Assembly (NCBI GenBank): GCA_035699085.1 | Contig: DASSBG010000046.1 | Span: 32,023-96,022 of the forward strand | Direction of reading: 5' to 3' | Source: DASSBG01 sp035699085 | GTDB taxonomy: Bacteria; Pseudomonadota; Gammaproteobacteria; Xanthomonadales; Rhodanobacteraceae | DNA length: 64,000 nt | Shown here: piece after piece, positions 27,343 through 36,457 of the stretch | Position numbering within the stretch: position 1 is the stretch's first letter | How the letters are laid out: each line of letters starts with the position of its first letter | Notes under the pieces: model-generated | What the model saw: only the letters and a program-made list of their open reading frames with translations | Databases searched by the model: none | Told to the model about the DNA's origin: nothing | Position numbers and translations under genes: made by a program

Positions 27343-27718
27343 TCAGGCATCTCCAAGCGTCTCGGTATGGCGCCACCACGGCGCCTGCAAAGCGGTTGTC
27401 GGCCCGGTCCCCGTGCCGCAAGACGGCCAATGGTATCAGGGTCATCGGCACAAGTGGGGGATTGGCGGCGAGGGGTGGTGCCGGGCAATTCGGGCGCCGC
27501 AGCGCGGCGCGGGACGTCAGCAGCAAACCGTCAGTCCGGTGCGCGGTTGAAGCCACTGCGCAGCTTGCCGTTCCCCGTTCGCCATGCCCGCGAAGCGCAG
27601 TACGCCTGAGCGGTGCGCACGACACCTCATGCCCGCGCTCGCGCAGCCGGCAACGTTTCCCGCGTGCCGCGTGCCGAGTGCCGAATCCCGAACACCAAGC
27701 GCCGAATCCCGGCGATCC
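27343..27718. other. Gene-free spacer with short repeats
   Basis: These 376 bp between the SRPBCC gene and the response regulator show no frame with protein character; the small frames present are Arg/Ala/Pro-rich shadows. Near 27676-27715 are two copies of a GCCGAATCCCG motif of the kind seen in other gaps. Confidence 0.45.
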
Positions 27719-28360
27719 TCAAACGATCCCCAGCTCCAGCGCCTTCAGCACCGCGCGGGTGCGGTCGCGTACGCCCAGTTTGGAGAGCACGTTGGAAACG
27801 TGGTTCTTCACCGTGCCCTCGGCCACGCCCAGCGAATTGGCGATCTCCTTGTTGCTGTAGCCACCGGTCATCAAGCGAAGGATCTCCGTTTCGCGCTCGG
27901 TCAGCGGGTCGGGCTGCTCCAGGCTGGAGAACTCGGTGCGCATCTGCCCCAGGCCGCTGCGCAGGCGCTGCGTCACCACCGGCGAAACCAGCGAGCCGCC
28001 GCCAGCCACCGCCTTGACCGCCTCCACCAGTTGCTCCAGCGACACGTCCTTGAGCAGGAAGCCGCGGGCGCCGGCCTTGAGCCCGGCCAGCACCAGCTGG
28101 TCATCGTCGAAGGTGGTGAGGATGATCGTGGGCGGCAACTGCCCGCCCGCAGCCAGGGCCTTCAGCACCTCCAGGCCGTTCATGCCGGGCATGCGCAGGT
28201 CCAGCAGGACCACGTCGGGGCGCAACTCGGGGATGCGCGCGACGGCCTCGGCGCCGTCGCTGCACTCGCCCACGACGTCAATGTCGCCGGCCAGCGCCAG
28301 CAGCGAGCGGATCCCCTGGCGCACCAGGGTCTGGTCGTCGACCAGGCAAACGGAAATCAT
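27719..28360 (-). CDS. NarL/LuxR-type response regulator
   Basis: This 213-residue regulator has a receiver domain (acidic pair in LVDDQ, phospho-acceptor Asp in VVLLDLRMPGMNG, Lys in LLKD) and a LuxR-type helix-turn-helix (LTERETEILRLMTGGYSNKE). It should bind DNA as a phosphorylated dimer. Its ATG overlaps the stop of the histidine kinase gene (ATGA), so the pair is translated together. Targets are unknown. Confidence 0.95.
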   Translation of the reverse strand: MISVCLVDDQTLVRQGIRSLLALAGDIDVVGECSDGAEAVARIPELRPDVVLLDLRMPGMNGLEVLKALAAGGQLPPTIILTTFDDDQLVLAGLKAGARGFLLKDVSLEQLVEAVKAVAGGGSLVSPVVTQRLRSGLGQMRTEFSSLEQPDPLTERETEILRLMTGGYSNKEIANSLGVAEGTVKNHVSNVLSKLGVRDRTRAVLKALELGIV

Positions 28361-29544
28361 GCGTAGCTTGGCTCCAGTGGCAGCCAGGCATCGAGTGCAA
28401 AGCCGCGGTTGGTGGCGGTGGTGATGGTGAGCCGGCCGCCGAATTCGGCCAGCCGCTCGCGCATGCCGGTGATGCCGTTGCCGGGGCGCAGGTTCTCGCT
28501 GCCGCAGCCATCGTCGCGGGCCTCCAGCCACAGCTCGCCCTCCGGCGTGCGCTCGAACCGCACCCACAAGTGTTCGGCGCGCGCGTGCCGCACTGCATTG
28601 GTGATGATCTCCTGGGCGCAGCGCAGCACCACCTCGGCGCGGCGTGGGTCCTGTACGGTGAAGCGCGGCGGCAGCTTCAGGCGCACGTCCAGGCCGGGCA
28701 CGCCGGCCGCCAGCTCATGCAGGGCGGCGCGCAAATCCATCGCGTCATCCTCGCGCAGCTCGCTGACCGCCTCGCGCACATCGCCGAGCAGCCGCTTGGC
28801 AATGTCTTGTGCCACCTCGACGTGCTCGGCGGCGCGGCCGTTCACCAGGTGGCTGGTGACCTCGAGGTTGAGGCTGAGCGCCGTCAGGTGGTGGCCAAGC
28901 AGGTCGTGCAGCTCGCGGGCAATGCGAATGCGCTCGGCGATGCGGCTGGATTCGGCCAGCAACGCACGCGTGGCACGCAGTTCCGCGTTCAGCTGGCGCT
29001 GTTCATCGCGCGCTTCGGCCTGCTGCCGGGCGATCACCGCGGTGACGAAAGTCAGCACCGAGATGCCGAGGTAGAGCAGCGCCTGGAACACCGCCAGCGC
29101 CAGCGTATCAAGGGTCGGAAAGGTGGCGAACAGTGGCACCAGCAGAACGTACTGGCCCAGCAGCGCAACGATCGCCAGGCGCAGCGGCAGCAGCCACGGC
29201 AGCACCACCGCGGTCACCACCAGCAGCAGGGCTGCGAGCCCGCTCTGGCTGAAATAGCCGACGCCCATGGCGGTGGCGGTCATCACCAGCAGGCCCAGCA
29301 GCTTCACAAGGCGGTGACGGCGCGGCCCCATGCGCCGCGTCAGCAGCCAGTAAATGATGCCGAAAATCAGATAGCAGGCGGCCCACAGCCACAGCGCGCG
29401 CGTGCTCGGGCGGCCAAGGTCGGCCAGCCGGTGCGAAAACCAGCCGATCTGCAGCAACGGGACGCCGACGCACAGGTAGGTGAACAGGCCCGCCAGGCGC
29501 AGCAACTGGATGTGATTGAAGAATGGCCAGCGCATTGCAGTCAT
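28357..29544 (-). CDS. DesK-type sensor histidine kinase
   Basis: This 395-residue kinase has about six N-terminal membrane helices (to about 170) with hardly any periplasmic loop, so it probably senses within or near the membrane. A coiled linker leads to the HisKA_3 box IARELHDLLGHHLTAL (phospho-His), then the HATPase domain with EIITNAVRHA and DDGCG and GNGITGMRERL. It pairs with the downstream regulator. DesK itself senses membrane fluidity; that role here is only a guess. Confidence 0.94.
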   Translation of the reverse strand: MTAMRWPFFNHIQLLRLAGLFTYLCVGVPLLQIGWFSHRLADLGRPSTRALWLWAACYLIFGIIYWLLTRRMGPRRHRLVKLLGLLVMTATAMGVGYFSQSGLAALLLVVTAVVLPWLLPLRLAIVALLGQYVLLVPLFATFPTLDTLALAVFQALLYLGISVLTFVTAVIARQQAEARDEQRQLNAELRATRALLAESSRIAERIRIARELHDLLGHHLTALSLNLEVTSHLVNGRAAEHVEVAQDIAKRLLGDVREAVSELREDDAMDLRAALHELAAGVPGLDVRLKLPPRFTVQDPRRAEVVLRCAQEIITNAVRHARAEHLWVRFERTPEGELWLEARDDGCGSENLRPGNGITGMRERLAEFGGRLTITTATNRGFALDAWLPLEPSYA

Positions 29545-29738
29545 TCTAGGTTCAAGTTGGGCGCATGGATACAGGCACGGAATCCCATGCCGCCCATGGT
29601 TCGAGCTGATGCCTGGCCGAACGCGATGGCGAGTGCTGCATCACTGTGTCGGCCAGTCGTCCGTGCGATAATGTTCAGTGCGCGATGAGGTTCCGCAACC
29701 CTGCGGACGCGCATCCTCGAAGACTCCGGAGCAGACGA

Positions 29739-30344
29739 ATGGCAGTCGCCATCCGTGACGTAAACCAGCGTGACCTGGACGCGGTCCTGGCGCTCAACAA
29801 CGGCGCAGGGCCCGGCATCCTGCCGCTCAACCGCGAGGCGTTGCGCTGGTTCCACGACCACGCCAGCTACTTTCGCGTCGCCGAGGTGGACCGCCACCTG
29901 GCCGGCTTCCTGATCGCGTTGCGCGAGGGCACCGACTACCGCAGCCCGAATTACCGCTGGTTCGCCAGCCGCTATGAACGCTTCGTCTACATCGACCGCA
30001 TCGTCGTGGCCTCCAGCCAGCGCGGTGCCGGCCTTGGCCGGGTGTTCTACAGCGACGTGCAGAGCTACGCCGAGGTGCGCGTGCCGGTGCTTGCATGCGA
30101 GGTGTTCCTGGAGCCGCGCAACGACGCCGTGCTGCTGTTCCATGGCACCTTCGGCTTCCAGGAGGTCGGCCAGCACCCGACCACCCCGGAGCAGCCGCCG
30201 GTGTCGCTGCTGCGCAAGCCGCTGCCCGCGTTCGAGTTCGTTGCCGGGCAGTACCTGCGCGACGGCGGCCAGCTGCCCGACCTGCCCTGGCTGCGCGAGC
30301 GCACGCAAGCCGCGTCGACGGATCGCGCCACGGGCACCGCTTGA
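29739..30344 (+). CDS. GNAT-family acetyltransferase
   Basis: This 201-residue protein has a GNAT fold with the acetyl-CoA loop SSQRGAGLGRVFY and the preceding strand FVYIDRIVV. It would acetylate an amine, but the substrate is not known. The ATG at 29739 has GGAG upstream. Its stop overlaps the minC start (TGATG), so it may be co-transcribed with minCDE. Confidence 0.88.
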   Translation: MAVAIRDVNQRDLDAVLALNNGAGPGILPLNREALRWFHDHASYFRVAEVDRHLAGFLIALREGTDYRSPNYRWFASRYERFVYIDRIVVASSQRGAGLGRVFYSDVQSYAEVRVPVLACEVFLEPRNDAVLLFHGTFGFQEVGQHPTTPEQPPVSLLRKPLPAFEFVAGQYLRDGGQLPDLPWLRERTQAASTDRATGTA

Positions 30345-31075
30345 TGGCGGCAGTTCGCGGGGCCAGCGAGGGCGCATGCGAGTTGCGCTTTGGCCAGGTC
30401 GGGCTGGCCTGCGTGCGGCTGCGCCTCGACGATGCGCTTGCGCTGCGCGAGGATCTTGCGCGCCGCGTGGCGGCGGCCCCGACGCTGTTCGCGCGCGCCG
30501 CCGTGGTGCTCGATCTCAGCCGCCTGCCTGCCCTTCCTGACGATGATCGCGTGCGCGCGCTGCTCGAGGCCGTGCGCATGGCCGGCATGCTGCCGGTGGC
30601 GCTGGCCTACGGCAGCAGCGAGGTCGAAGCGCTGGCGCAGCGCCTCGACCTGCCACTGATCGCGCGCTTCCGCGATGCCAGCGAGCGCGAGGCCGGGGGG
30701 AGCGCCGCCGCCGGTGCCAACAGCGCCGGCGATGGCGACGAGACGCTGCGCTCGACGCGGCTGCATGGCGCGCCGGTGCGCTCCGGCCAGCAGGTGTACG
30801 CACAAGGGCGCGACCTCACCGTCACCGCCAGCGTCGCCAACGGCGCCGAGCTGATCGCCGACGGCAGCATCCATGTCTACGGCCGACTCAACGGCCGCGC
30901 GCTGGCCGGCGCCGTGGGCGCCACCGACGCGCGCATCTTCTGTACCGATTTCCGCGCCGAACTGGTCTCGATCGCCGGGCATTACCGCGTTTTCGAGCAG
31001 ATGCCGCCGCTGCTCGCCGGCAAGGCCGTGCAGTGCTGGCTGGACGGCGACCGACTCTTCGTCGAGCCTCTGTAG
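30344..31075 (+). CDS. minC: Septum-site inhibitor MinC
   Basis: This 243-residue protein inhibits FtsZ polymers away from mid-cell. The N-terminal FtsZ-binding domain (about 10-105) is followed by an Ala/Gly/Ser linker (about 115-132) and the C-terminal beta-helix domain that dimerises and binds MinD (motif VRSGQQVYAQGRDLTVTASV, then ADGSIHVYGRLNGRALAG). The start ATG overlaps the GNAT stop. First gene of minCDE. Confidence 0.97.
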   Translation: MAAVRGASEGACELRFGQVGLACVRLRLDDALALREDLARRVAAAPTLFARAAVVLDLSRLPALPDDDRVRALLEAVRMAGMLPVALAYGSSEVEALAQRLDLPLIARFRDASEREAGGSAAAGANSAGDGDETLRSTRLHGAPVRSGQQVYAQGRDLTVTASVANGAELIADGSIHVYGRLNGRALAGAVGATDARIFCTDFRAELVSIAGHYRVFEQMPPLLAGKAVQCWLDGDRLFVEPL

Positions 31076-31099
31076 CCCCACCCACCAGGAGATTTGCAC

Positions 31100-31915
31100 T
31101 TGAGCGAAATCATCGTCGTCACGTCCGGCAAGGGCGGCGTCGGCAAGACCACCAGCGCCGCGTCGCTGGCCGTCGGTCTCGCCACGCGCGGGCACAAGGT
31201 CGCCGTCATCGACTTCGACGTGGGCCTGCGCAACCTCGACCTGATCATGGGCTGCGAGCGGCGCGTGGTCTACGACTTCGTCAACGTCATCAACAACGAA
31301 TGCACGCTGCGGCAGGCGCTGATCAAGGACAAGCGCCACGACAACCTGCACGTGCTGGCCGCCTCGCAGACCCGCGACAAGGATGCGCTGACCCAGGAAG
31401 GGGTCGAACGGGTACTGGAGGAACTGGCGTCCGACGGCTTCGACTTCATCGTCTGCGACTCGCCGGCGGGCATCGAGAAAGGCGCGCACCTGGCGATGTA
31501 CTTCGCAGACCGGGCGGTGGTGGTGGTCAATCCGGAGGTATCCAGCGTGCGCGATTCCGACCGTATCCTCGGCCTGTTGTCGAGCAAGACCCGCCATGCC
31601 GAGCGCGGCGACGGCAGCGTTGGCCAGCACCTGCTGCTGACCCGCTACAGCCCGCAGCGGGTCGAGGCCGGCGAGATGCTTGGCGTGGCCGACGTGGTCG
31701 ACATCCTGGGCCTCGACGTACTCGGTGTCATACCGGAATCCAGTGGCGTGCTGAACGCCTCCAATGCTGGCGTGCCTGTGATCCTGGACCGCGAGTCCGA
31801 CGCGGGCCAGGCCTACGACGACGCCGTCGCCCGGCTGCTCGGCGAGGAGCGCCCGTTGCGCTTCACCGAGGCGCCGCGCAAGGGCTTCCTCAAGCGCGTC
31901 TTCGGCGGAGCATGA
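31100..31915 (+). CDS. minD: Septum-site ATPase MinD
   Basis: This 271-residue deviant Walker ATPase oscillates on the membrane and recruits MinC. It has IIVVTSGKGGVGKTTSAASL (Walker A), VIDFDVGLRNLDL, and a C-terminal amphipathic helix (FLKRVFG). The start is TTG at 31100: AGGAG (31087-31091) sits 8 nt upstream, and the preceding TTG at 31094 is too close. The 3' end overlaps an ATG for minE. Confidence 0.98.
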   Translation: MSEIIVVTSGKGGVGKTTSAASLAVGLATRGHKVAVIDFDVGLRNLDLIMGCERRVVYDFVNVINNECTLRQALIKDKRHDNLHVLAASQTRDKDALTQEGVERVLEELASDGFDFIVCDSPAGIEKGAHLAMYFADRAVVVVNPEVSSVRDSDRILGLLSSKTRHAERGDGSVGQHLLLTRYSPQRVEAGEMLGVADVVDILGLDVLGVIPESSGVLNASNAGVPVILDRESDAGQAYDDAVARLLGEERPLRFTEAPRKGFLKRVFGGA

Positions 31916-31917
31916 CC

Positions 31918-32175
31918 ATGGGCATACTCGATTTCCTGCGTACCAAGCCACGCAACAGTGCCGGACTGGCGCGCGAACGCCTGCGCATCATCGTTGCCCA
32001 GGAGCGCTCGCAGCGGGGTGGCCCGGATTACCTGCCGCTGCTGCGCAGCGAGCTGCTGGAGGTGATCCGCAAGTACGTCAACGTGGATCCCGAGGCGGTG
32101 CAGATCCGCGTCGAGCACGGCGACGACAACGAGGTGCTGGAGCTGTCCGTGGCGCTGCCGGAATCGAGCGACTAG
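31918..32175 (+). CDS. minE: Topological specificity factor MinE
   Basis: This 85-residue protein starts MGILDFLRTK, the membrane-targeting helix. It drives MinD off the membrane and so sets the Min oscillation. The region ARERLRIIVAQERSQR is the MinD-binding beta/alpha segment and the rest is the dimer domain. The ATG at 31918 is preferred: GGAG (31907-31910) lies 7 nt upstream, whereas the ATG at 31912 that overlaps the minD stop is too close. Confidence 0.97.
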   Translation: MGILDFLRTKPRNSAGLARERLRIIVAQERSQRGGPDYLPLLRSELLEVIRKYVNVDPEAVQIRVEHGDDNEVLELSVALPESSD

Positions 32176-32187
32176 GCTGGCCCGGCG

Positions 32188-32664
32188 ATGAGCGCCACCG
32201 CGGCCGAAACCCACGCCGTGCTCTGCCTGCACGACATCGGCTGTGCGGCACCGCGGCGGCTGCTGGCCGAGCACGGCCTGGAGCTGTGCCAGGTGGCCGA
32301 TGGCGCGCCCATTCCCGGCAGCTACTGGGGCGAGCCGGAGGCCGGCGTCATCGGCCAGCGCGTGTACGCGCGCGCCGACACGCCGGTGCATTCGCTGCTG
32401 CACGAGGCCTGCCACCTGATCGTCGCCTGCGAGGAGCGACGGGCTTCCATCCACACCGACGCCAGCAACTCGCAGGCCGAGGAAGACGCGGCCTGCTGCC
32501 TGCAGATCCTGCTCGCCGACCGCCTGCCGGGTGTCGGACGGGAGCGCCTGATGGCCGACATGGATGCCTGGGGCTACAGCTTCCGCCTCGGCTCCACGCG
32601 CGCCTGGTTCGAGGACGACGCCGAGGACGCGCGCGCGTTCCTGATGGAGCGGGGCTTGACCTGA
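32188..32664 (+). CDS. Small protein with an HEXXH motif downstream of minE
   Basis: This 158-residue protein has no signal peptide. The central SLLHEACHLIVACEE (about 70-84) contains HEACH, the zincin HEXXH, followed about 18 residues later by NSQAEEDAACCLQ with candidate third-ligand Glu residues. Such spacing fits a gluzincin-like metalloprotease or a degenerate relative. There are many Cys residues. It starts 12 bp after minE and is probably in the same operon. The family is not recognised. Confidence 0.7.
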   Translation: MSATAAETHAVLCLHDIGCAAPRRLLAEHGLELCQVADGAPIPGSYWGEPEAGVIGQRVYARADTPVHSLLHEACHLIVACEERRASIHTDASNSQAEEDAACCLQILLADRLPGVGRERLMADMDAWGYSFRLGSTRAWFEDDAEDARAFLMERGLT

Positions 32665-32876
32665 CCGGAATCGGGAGCCGGGGGCCGGGGGCCGGGCACA
32701 GCGTGACGCGGACCAGCACGGATGGTGGTCACGGATAAAGGCAGGCGCTGGCCGCTGCAGAACCGCCTGGCTCAGTTGCACGGCTGTCGACGCGGCGGCC
32801 CTTCCCGCTCACCGCTCACCGCTCATCGGACAAGCGCATAATCGCGCCGAACCCACGCAACGGGAGACGGCAGGCC

Positions 32877-33428
32877 ATGCACACACGGATCATTCTCGCC
32901 AGCGCGGCGTTGCTGGCGGTCCCGGCGGCCTGGGCGGCATCCGGCTTCACGCTCAGCAGCGGCGACCTTGCGCAGGGTGCGCAGGTTGCGCTGGCCCAGG
33001 TGCATTCCCGCTACGGCTGCGATGGCGGCAACCAGTCGCCGGCGCTCGCCTGGCACGCTGCGCCGGAAGGCACCCGAAGCTACGCGGTCCGCCTGTTCGA
33101 CCCCGACGCCAACGGTGGCAAAGGCTGGTGGCACTGGCTGGTGACGGCCATTCCCGCCAGCCGACACACCCTTCCCGCCGGTGCCGGCGACCAGCAGGGA
33201 GCCCTCGCCGGCGGCGGCCACCAATGGAAGAATGACTTCGGCGACGCCGCCTACGGCGGGCCCTGCCCGCCCGCCGGCGACCCGCCGCATCACTACGTCC
33301 TGACGGTCGACGCGCTGGACGTGGCATCGCTGACGCTGCCGGCCGATTCAAGCGCGGCGCAAGTGCAGCAGGCCATCCAGCGCCACAGCCTCGCCCACGC
33401 CAGCATCACCACGCACTACGGCCGCTGA
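32877..33428 (+). CDS. Secreted YbhB/YbcL-type PEBP family protein
   Basis: This 183-residue protein has a signal peptide (LASAALLAVPAAWAA) and the phosphatidylethanolamine-binding/Raf-kinase-inhibitor-like fold: NQSPALAW, FDPDANGGKGWWHWL, YGGPCPP and HHYVLTV, the anion-binding pocket residues. E. coli YbhB/YbcL are homologues of unclear role. It stands alone, with repeat-rich gaps on both sides (GGGGGCCGG near 32680; CCGCTCACCG near 32806 and 33482). Confidence 0.9.
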   Translation: MHTRIILASAALLAVPAAWAASGFTLSSGDLAQGAQVALAQVHSRYGCDGGNQSPALAWHAAPEGTRSYAVRLFDPDANGGKGWWHWLVTAIPASRHTLPAGAGDQQGALAGGGHQWKNDFGDAAYGGPCPPAGDPPHHYVLTVDALDVASLTLPADSSAAQVQQAIQRHSLAHASITTHYGR

Positions 33429-33529
33429 CTTTTCAGGGACCGGAGACCGGGGACCGGCACGGGACAATGCTGCGGGCTTTTGCCGCTCACCGCGGCACCG
33501 CTCACAGCCGAAGCGCCATTCCCGATTCC

Positions 33530-36265
33530 CTACTCGCGGCTCAAGGCACCGTGGCAATGCTTGTACTTCTTGCCTGAACCACAGGGACAGGGATCATTGC
33601 GGCCAACCTTGGGGCCGCTGCGGTAGACCGGCGTGGCGGGTGCCGGTGCAGCCCCCGCGGCGTCGGCGCCGGCCATCGCCGGTTCCGGCGCCATGCCACT
33701 GGCCTCGGCGTGCTGGTAGCTCAGCGCCGCAGCTTCCGCCTGGCGCCGCTGCTCGGCTTCCATTGCCGCCACCTCCTCCTCGCTGCGCACGCGGATCCGC
33801 GCCAGCACCTGGGTCAGCTCGTTCTTGACCTTGTCGAGGGTGTCGGAGAACAGGCGGAAGGCTTCGCGCTTGAATTCCTGCTTGGGGTCCACCTGCGCGT
33901 AACTGCGCAGGTAGATGCCCTGCCGCATGTAGTCCATGTTCGCCAGGTGCTCCTTCCAGGCATTGTCCAGCACCGACAGCATGATGTGCTTCTCGAGCTG
34001 GCGCATGGTGTCCGCGCCGACCATCGCCTCCTTTTCCCGGAACAGGCGCTCGGCGTATTCCTGCACGTGCTCCTGCACCGCCTCGGCGTCCACGTCCTCC
34101 TGCTTCTCGACCCAGTCACGCAGCTTCAGCGCAATGCCGTAGTCGCTGGCCAGCACGCGCTCCAGGCCCTCCAGGTCCCACTGGTCGTCGACCGATTCCG
34201 CCGGCACGAAACGGTGGCTGAGGTCCTCGAAAACGCTGCGGCGAATGTCGGCGACGGTCTCGGAAATGTCATCGCGCTCGAGCAGTTCGTTGCGCTGCTC
34301 GTAGATCACCTTGCGCTGGGCGTTGGCGGTGTCGTCGAACTCGAGCAGATGCTTGCGCATGTCGAAGTTGTGCTGCTCGACCTTGCGCTGCGCCTTCTCG
34401 ATCTGCCGGCTGACCATGCGGTCCTCCAGCGCGTCGTCCTCCTTCATGCCGAAACGGCGCATCCAGCGGCCGACGCCTTCGCCGCCGAAGATACGCATCA
34501 GGTTGTCTTCGAAGGAGATGTAGAAGCGCGACGAGCCGGGATCGCCCTGGCGACCCGAGCGGCCGCGCAACTGGTTGTCGATGCGGCGCGATTCATGCCG
34601 TTCGGTGCCGACGATGTGCAGGCCGCCCGCGGACAGCACCGCGTCGTGGCGCTCCTGCCAGGCGCGCTTGCGCTCGGCCTTCTGCTCATCGGTCAACTCG
34701 CCGGCCTCGGCCAGCTCGGCGTCAAGGTTGCCGCCGAGCACGATGTCGGTGCCGCGGCCTGCCATGTTGGTGGCGATGGTGACCGCGCCGGAGCGGCCCG
34801 CCTGGGCGACGATCTGGGCCTCGCGCTCGTGCTGCTTGGCGTTCAGCACCTCGTGCGGCACGCCGTCCTTCTTCAACAGGCTGGAAATGTATTCCGAGGT
34901 CTCGATCGAGGTGGTACCAACCAGCACCGGCTGCTGGCGCGCGTGGCAGTCCTTGATGTCGGCAATGATGGCATCGAACTTAGCCTTCGCCTTGAGGAAT
35001 ACGAGGTCCGGCGCATCGTCGCGGATCATGGGCTTGTGGGTGGGGATCACCACGACTTCGAGGCCGTAGATGGTCTGGAACTCGAAGGCCTCCGTGTCGG
35101 CGGTTCCGGTCATGCCCGACAGCTTGTCGTACATGCGGAACAGGTTCTGGAAGGTGATCGTCGCCAGGGTCTGGTTGTCGCGCTGGATCGGCACCCCTTC
35201 CTTGGCCTCGACGGCCTGGTGCAAGCCCTCGGACCAGCGCCGCCCGGCCAGCGTGCGGCCGGTGAACTCGTCGACGATGATCACCTCGCCATCGCGCACG
35301 ATGTAATCGACGTCGCGCTGGTAGAGCGCGTGTGCCCGCAACGCCGCATTGAGGTGGTGGACCACCGCGAGGTTGGCCGAGTCGTACAGGCCGCTGTCCT
35401 CGGCGATGATGCCAGCGCCACGCAGCAGTTCCTCGGCGTGCTCCATGCCGTCTTCCGACATGTGCACCTGCTTCTGCTTCTCGTCGGCCCAGTAGTCGCC
35501 TTCGGCGTCTTCGGTGGCCTGGCGGACCAGCTTCGGCACGATCTTGTCGATGCGCAGGTAGAGGTCCGGCGATTCCTCGGCGGGGCCCGAGATGATCAGC
35601 GGCGTGCGCGCCTCGTCAATCAGGATCGAGTCGACCTCGTCGATGATGGCGTAGTGCAGCGGGCGCTGGCAGCGCTGATCGGCCGACAGTGCCATGTTGT
35701 CGCGCAGGTAGTCGAAACCGAATTCGTTGTTGGTGCCGTAGGTGATGTCGGCGGCGTAGGCGCTCTTCTTGTCGGCCGGATCCATGTCCGGGTAGACCAC
35801 GCCCACGTTCATGCCGAGGAAGTTGTAGACGTTGCCCATCCAGGCCGAGTCACGCCGCGCCAGGTAGTCGTTGACCGTGACCACGTGCACGCCCTTGCCC
35901 TCGAGCGCATTCAGGTACACCGCCAGGGTCGCCACGAGGGTCTTGCCCTCGCCGGTGCGCATCTCCGCGATCTTGCCCCGGTGCAGCACCATGCCACCGA
36001 TCAGCTGCACGTCGTAATGGCGCAGTCCGATGGTGCGGCGCGAGGTCTCGCGCACCACGGCAAAGGCTTCCGGCAGCAACTGGTCCAGCGTCTCGCCCTT
36101 GGCCAGGCGCTCGCGGAATTCGCCCGTCTTCGCGGCCAACTCCGCATCGTCCAGCGCCTGCATGGCCGGCTCCAGCGCGTTGATGCGTTTGACCTGCTTG
36201 CCAAGTTCGCGCACGAGGCGCTCGTTGCGGCTACCAAAGATTGTCGTCAGGGCGCGATTGAACAT
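33530..36265 (-). CDS. secA: Preprotein translocase ATPase SecA
   Basis: This 911-residue motor pushes unfolded preproteins through SecYEG. Motifs: Walker A MRTGEGKTLVATL, the DEAD-box-like DEVDSILIDEART, the second NBD with TNMAGRGTDIVLGG, and a C-terminal zinc tail CPCGSGKKYKHCHG that binds SecB/phospholipid. A Pro/Ala-rich linker precedes it. Full length. It lies 192 bp downstream of the M23 peptidase gene on the same strand. A repeat spacer follows. Confidence 0.99.
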   Translation of the reverse strand: MFNRALTTIFGSRNERLVRELGKQVKRINALEPAMQALDDAELAAKTGEFRERLAKGETLDQLLPEAFAVVRETSRRTIGLRHYDVQLIGGMVLHRGKIAEMRTGEGKTLVATLAVYLNALEGKGVHVVTVNDYLARRDSAWMGNVYNFLGMNVGVVYPDMDPADKKSAYAADITYGTNNEFGFDYLRDNMALSADQRCQRPLHYAIIDEVDSILIDEARTPLIISGPAEESPDLYLRIDKIVPKLVRQATEDAEGDYWADEKQKQVHMSEDGMEHAEELLRGAGIIAEDSGLYDSANLAVVHHLNAALRAHALYQRDVDYIVRDGEVIIVDEFTGRTLAGRRWSEGLHQAVEAKEGVPIQRDNQTLATITFQNLFRMYDKLSGMTGTADTEAFEFQTIYGLEVVVIPTHKPMIRDDAPDLVFLKAKAKFDAIIADIKDCHARQQPVLVGTTSIETSEYISSLLKKDGVPHEVLNAKQHEREAQIVAQAGRSGAVTIATNMAGRGTDIVLGGNLDAELAEAGELTDEQKAERKRAWQERHDAVLSAGGLHIVGTERHESRRIDNQLRGRSGRQGDPGSSRFYISFEDNLMRIFGGEGVGRWMRRFGMKEDDALEDRMVSRQIEKAQRKVEQHNFDMRKHLLEFDDTANAQRKVIYEQRNELLERDDISETVADIRRSVFEDLSHRFVPAESVDDQWDLEGLERVLASDYGIALKLRDWVEKQEDVDAEAVQEHVQEYAERLFREKEAMVGADTMRQLEKHIMLSVLDNAWKEHLANMDYMRQGIYLRSYAQVDPKQEFKREAFRLFSDTLDKVKNELTQVLARIRVRSEEEVAAMEAEQRRQAEAAALSYQHAEASGMAPEPAMAGADAAGAAPAPATPVYRSGPKVGRNDPCPCGSGKKYKHCHGALSRE

Positions 36266-36457
36266 CAGTCGTCGAATTCTGCGGGAAGGGGATGGGCACG
36301 CGATAGGGCCATGCGCAGCGCCAGCCCGCCATCATACGTGGCCGGGCGGCCACGGGCAAAGGTGGGTGGCGCGCAGGCGGCTTTCAAGCCGCCGCGGCAG
36401 GCAGCTGGCCGCTCCCGAAGGGCCGCGCCCGACGTCGGCAGCAGAAGGGGCGGCCGC

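Noticed and set aside
27326..27625. 99-codon minus-strand frame between the SRPBCC gene and the response regulator
   Set aside because: No motif or ribosome site and overlaps the SRPBCC start region.
30065..31951. 628-codon frame antisense to minC and minD
   Set aside because: The min genes are unmistakable; the antisense frame has no domain and arises from codon bias.
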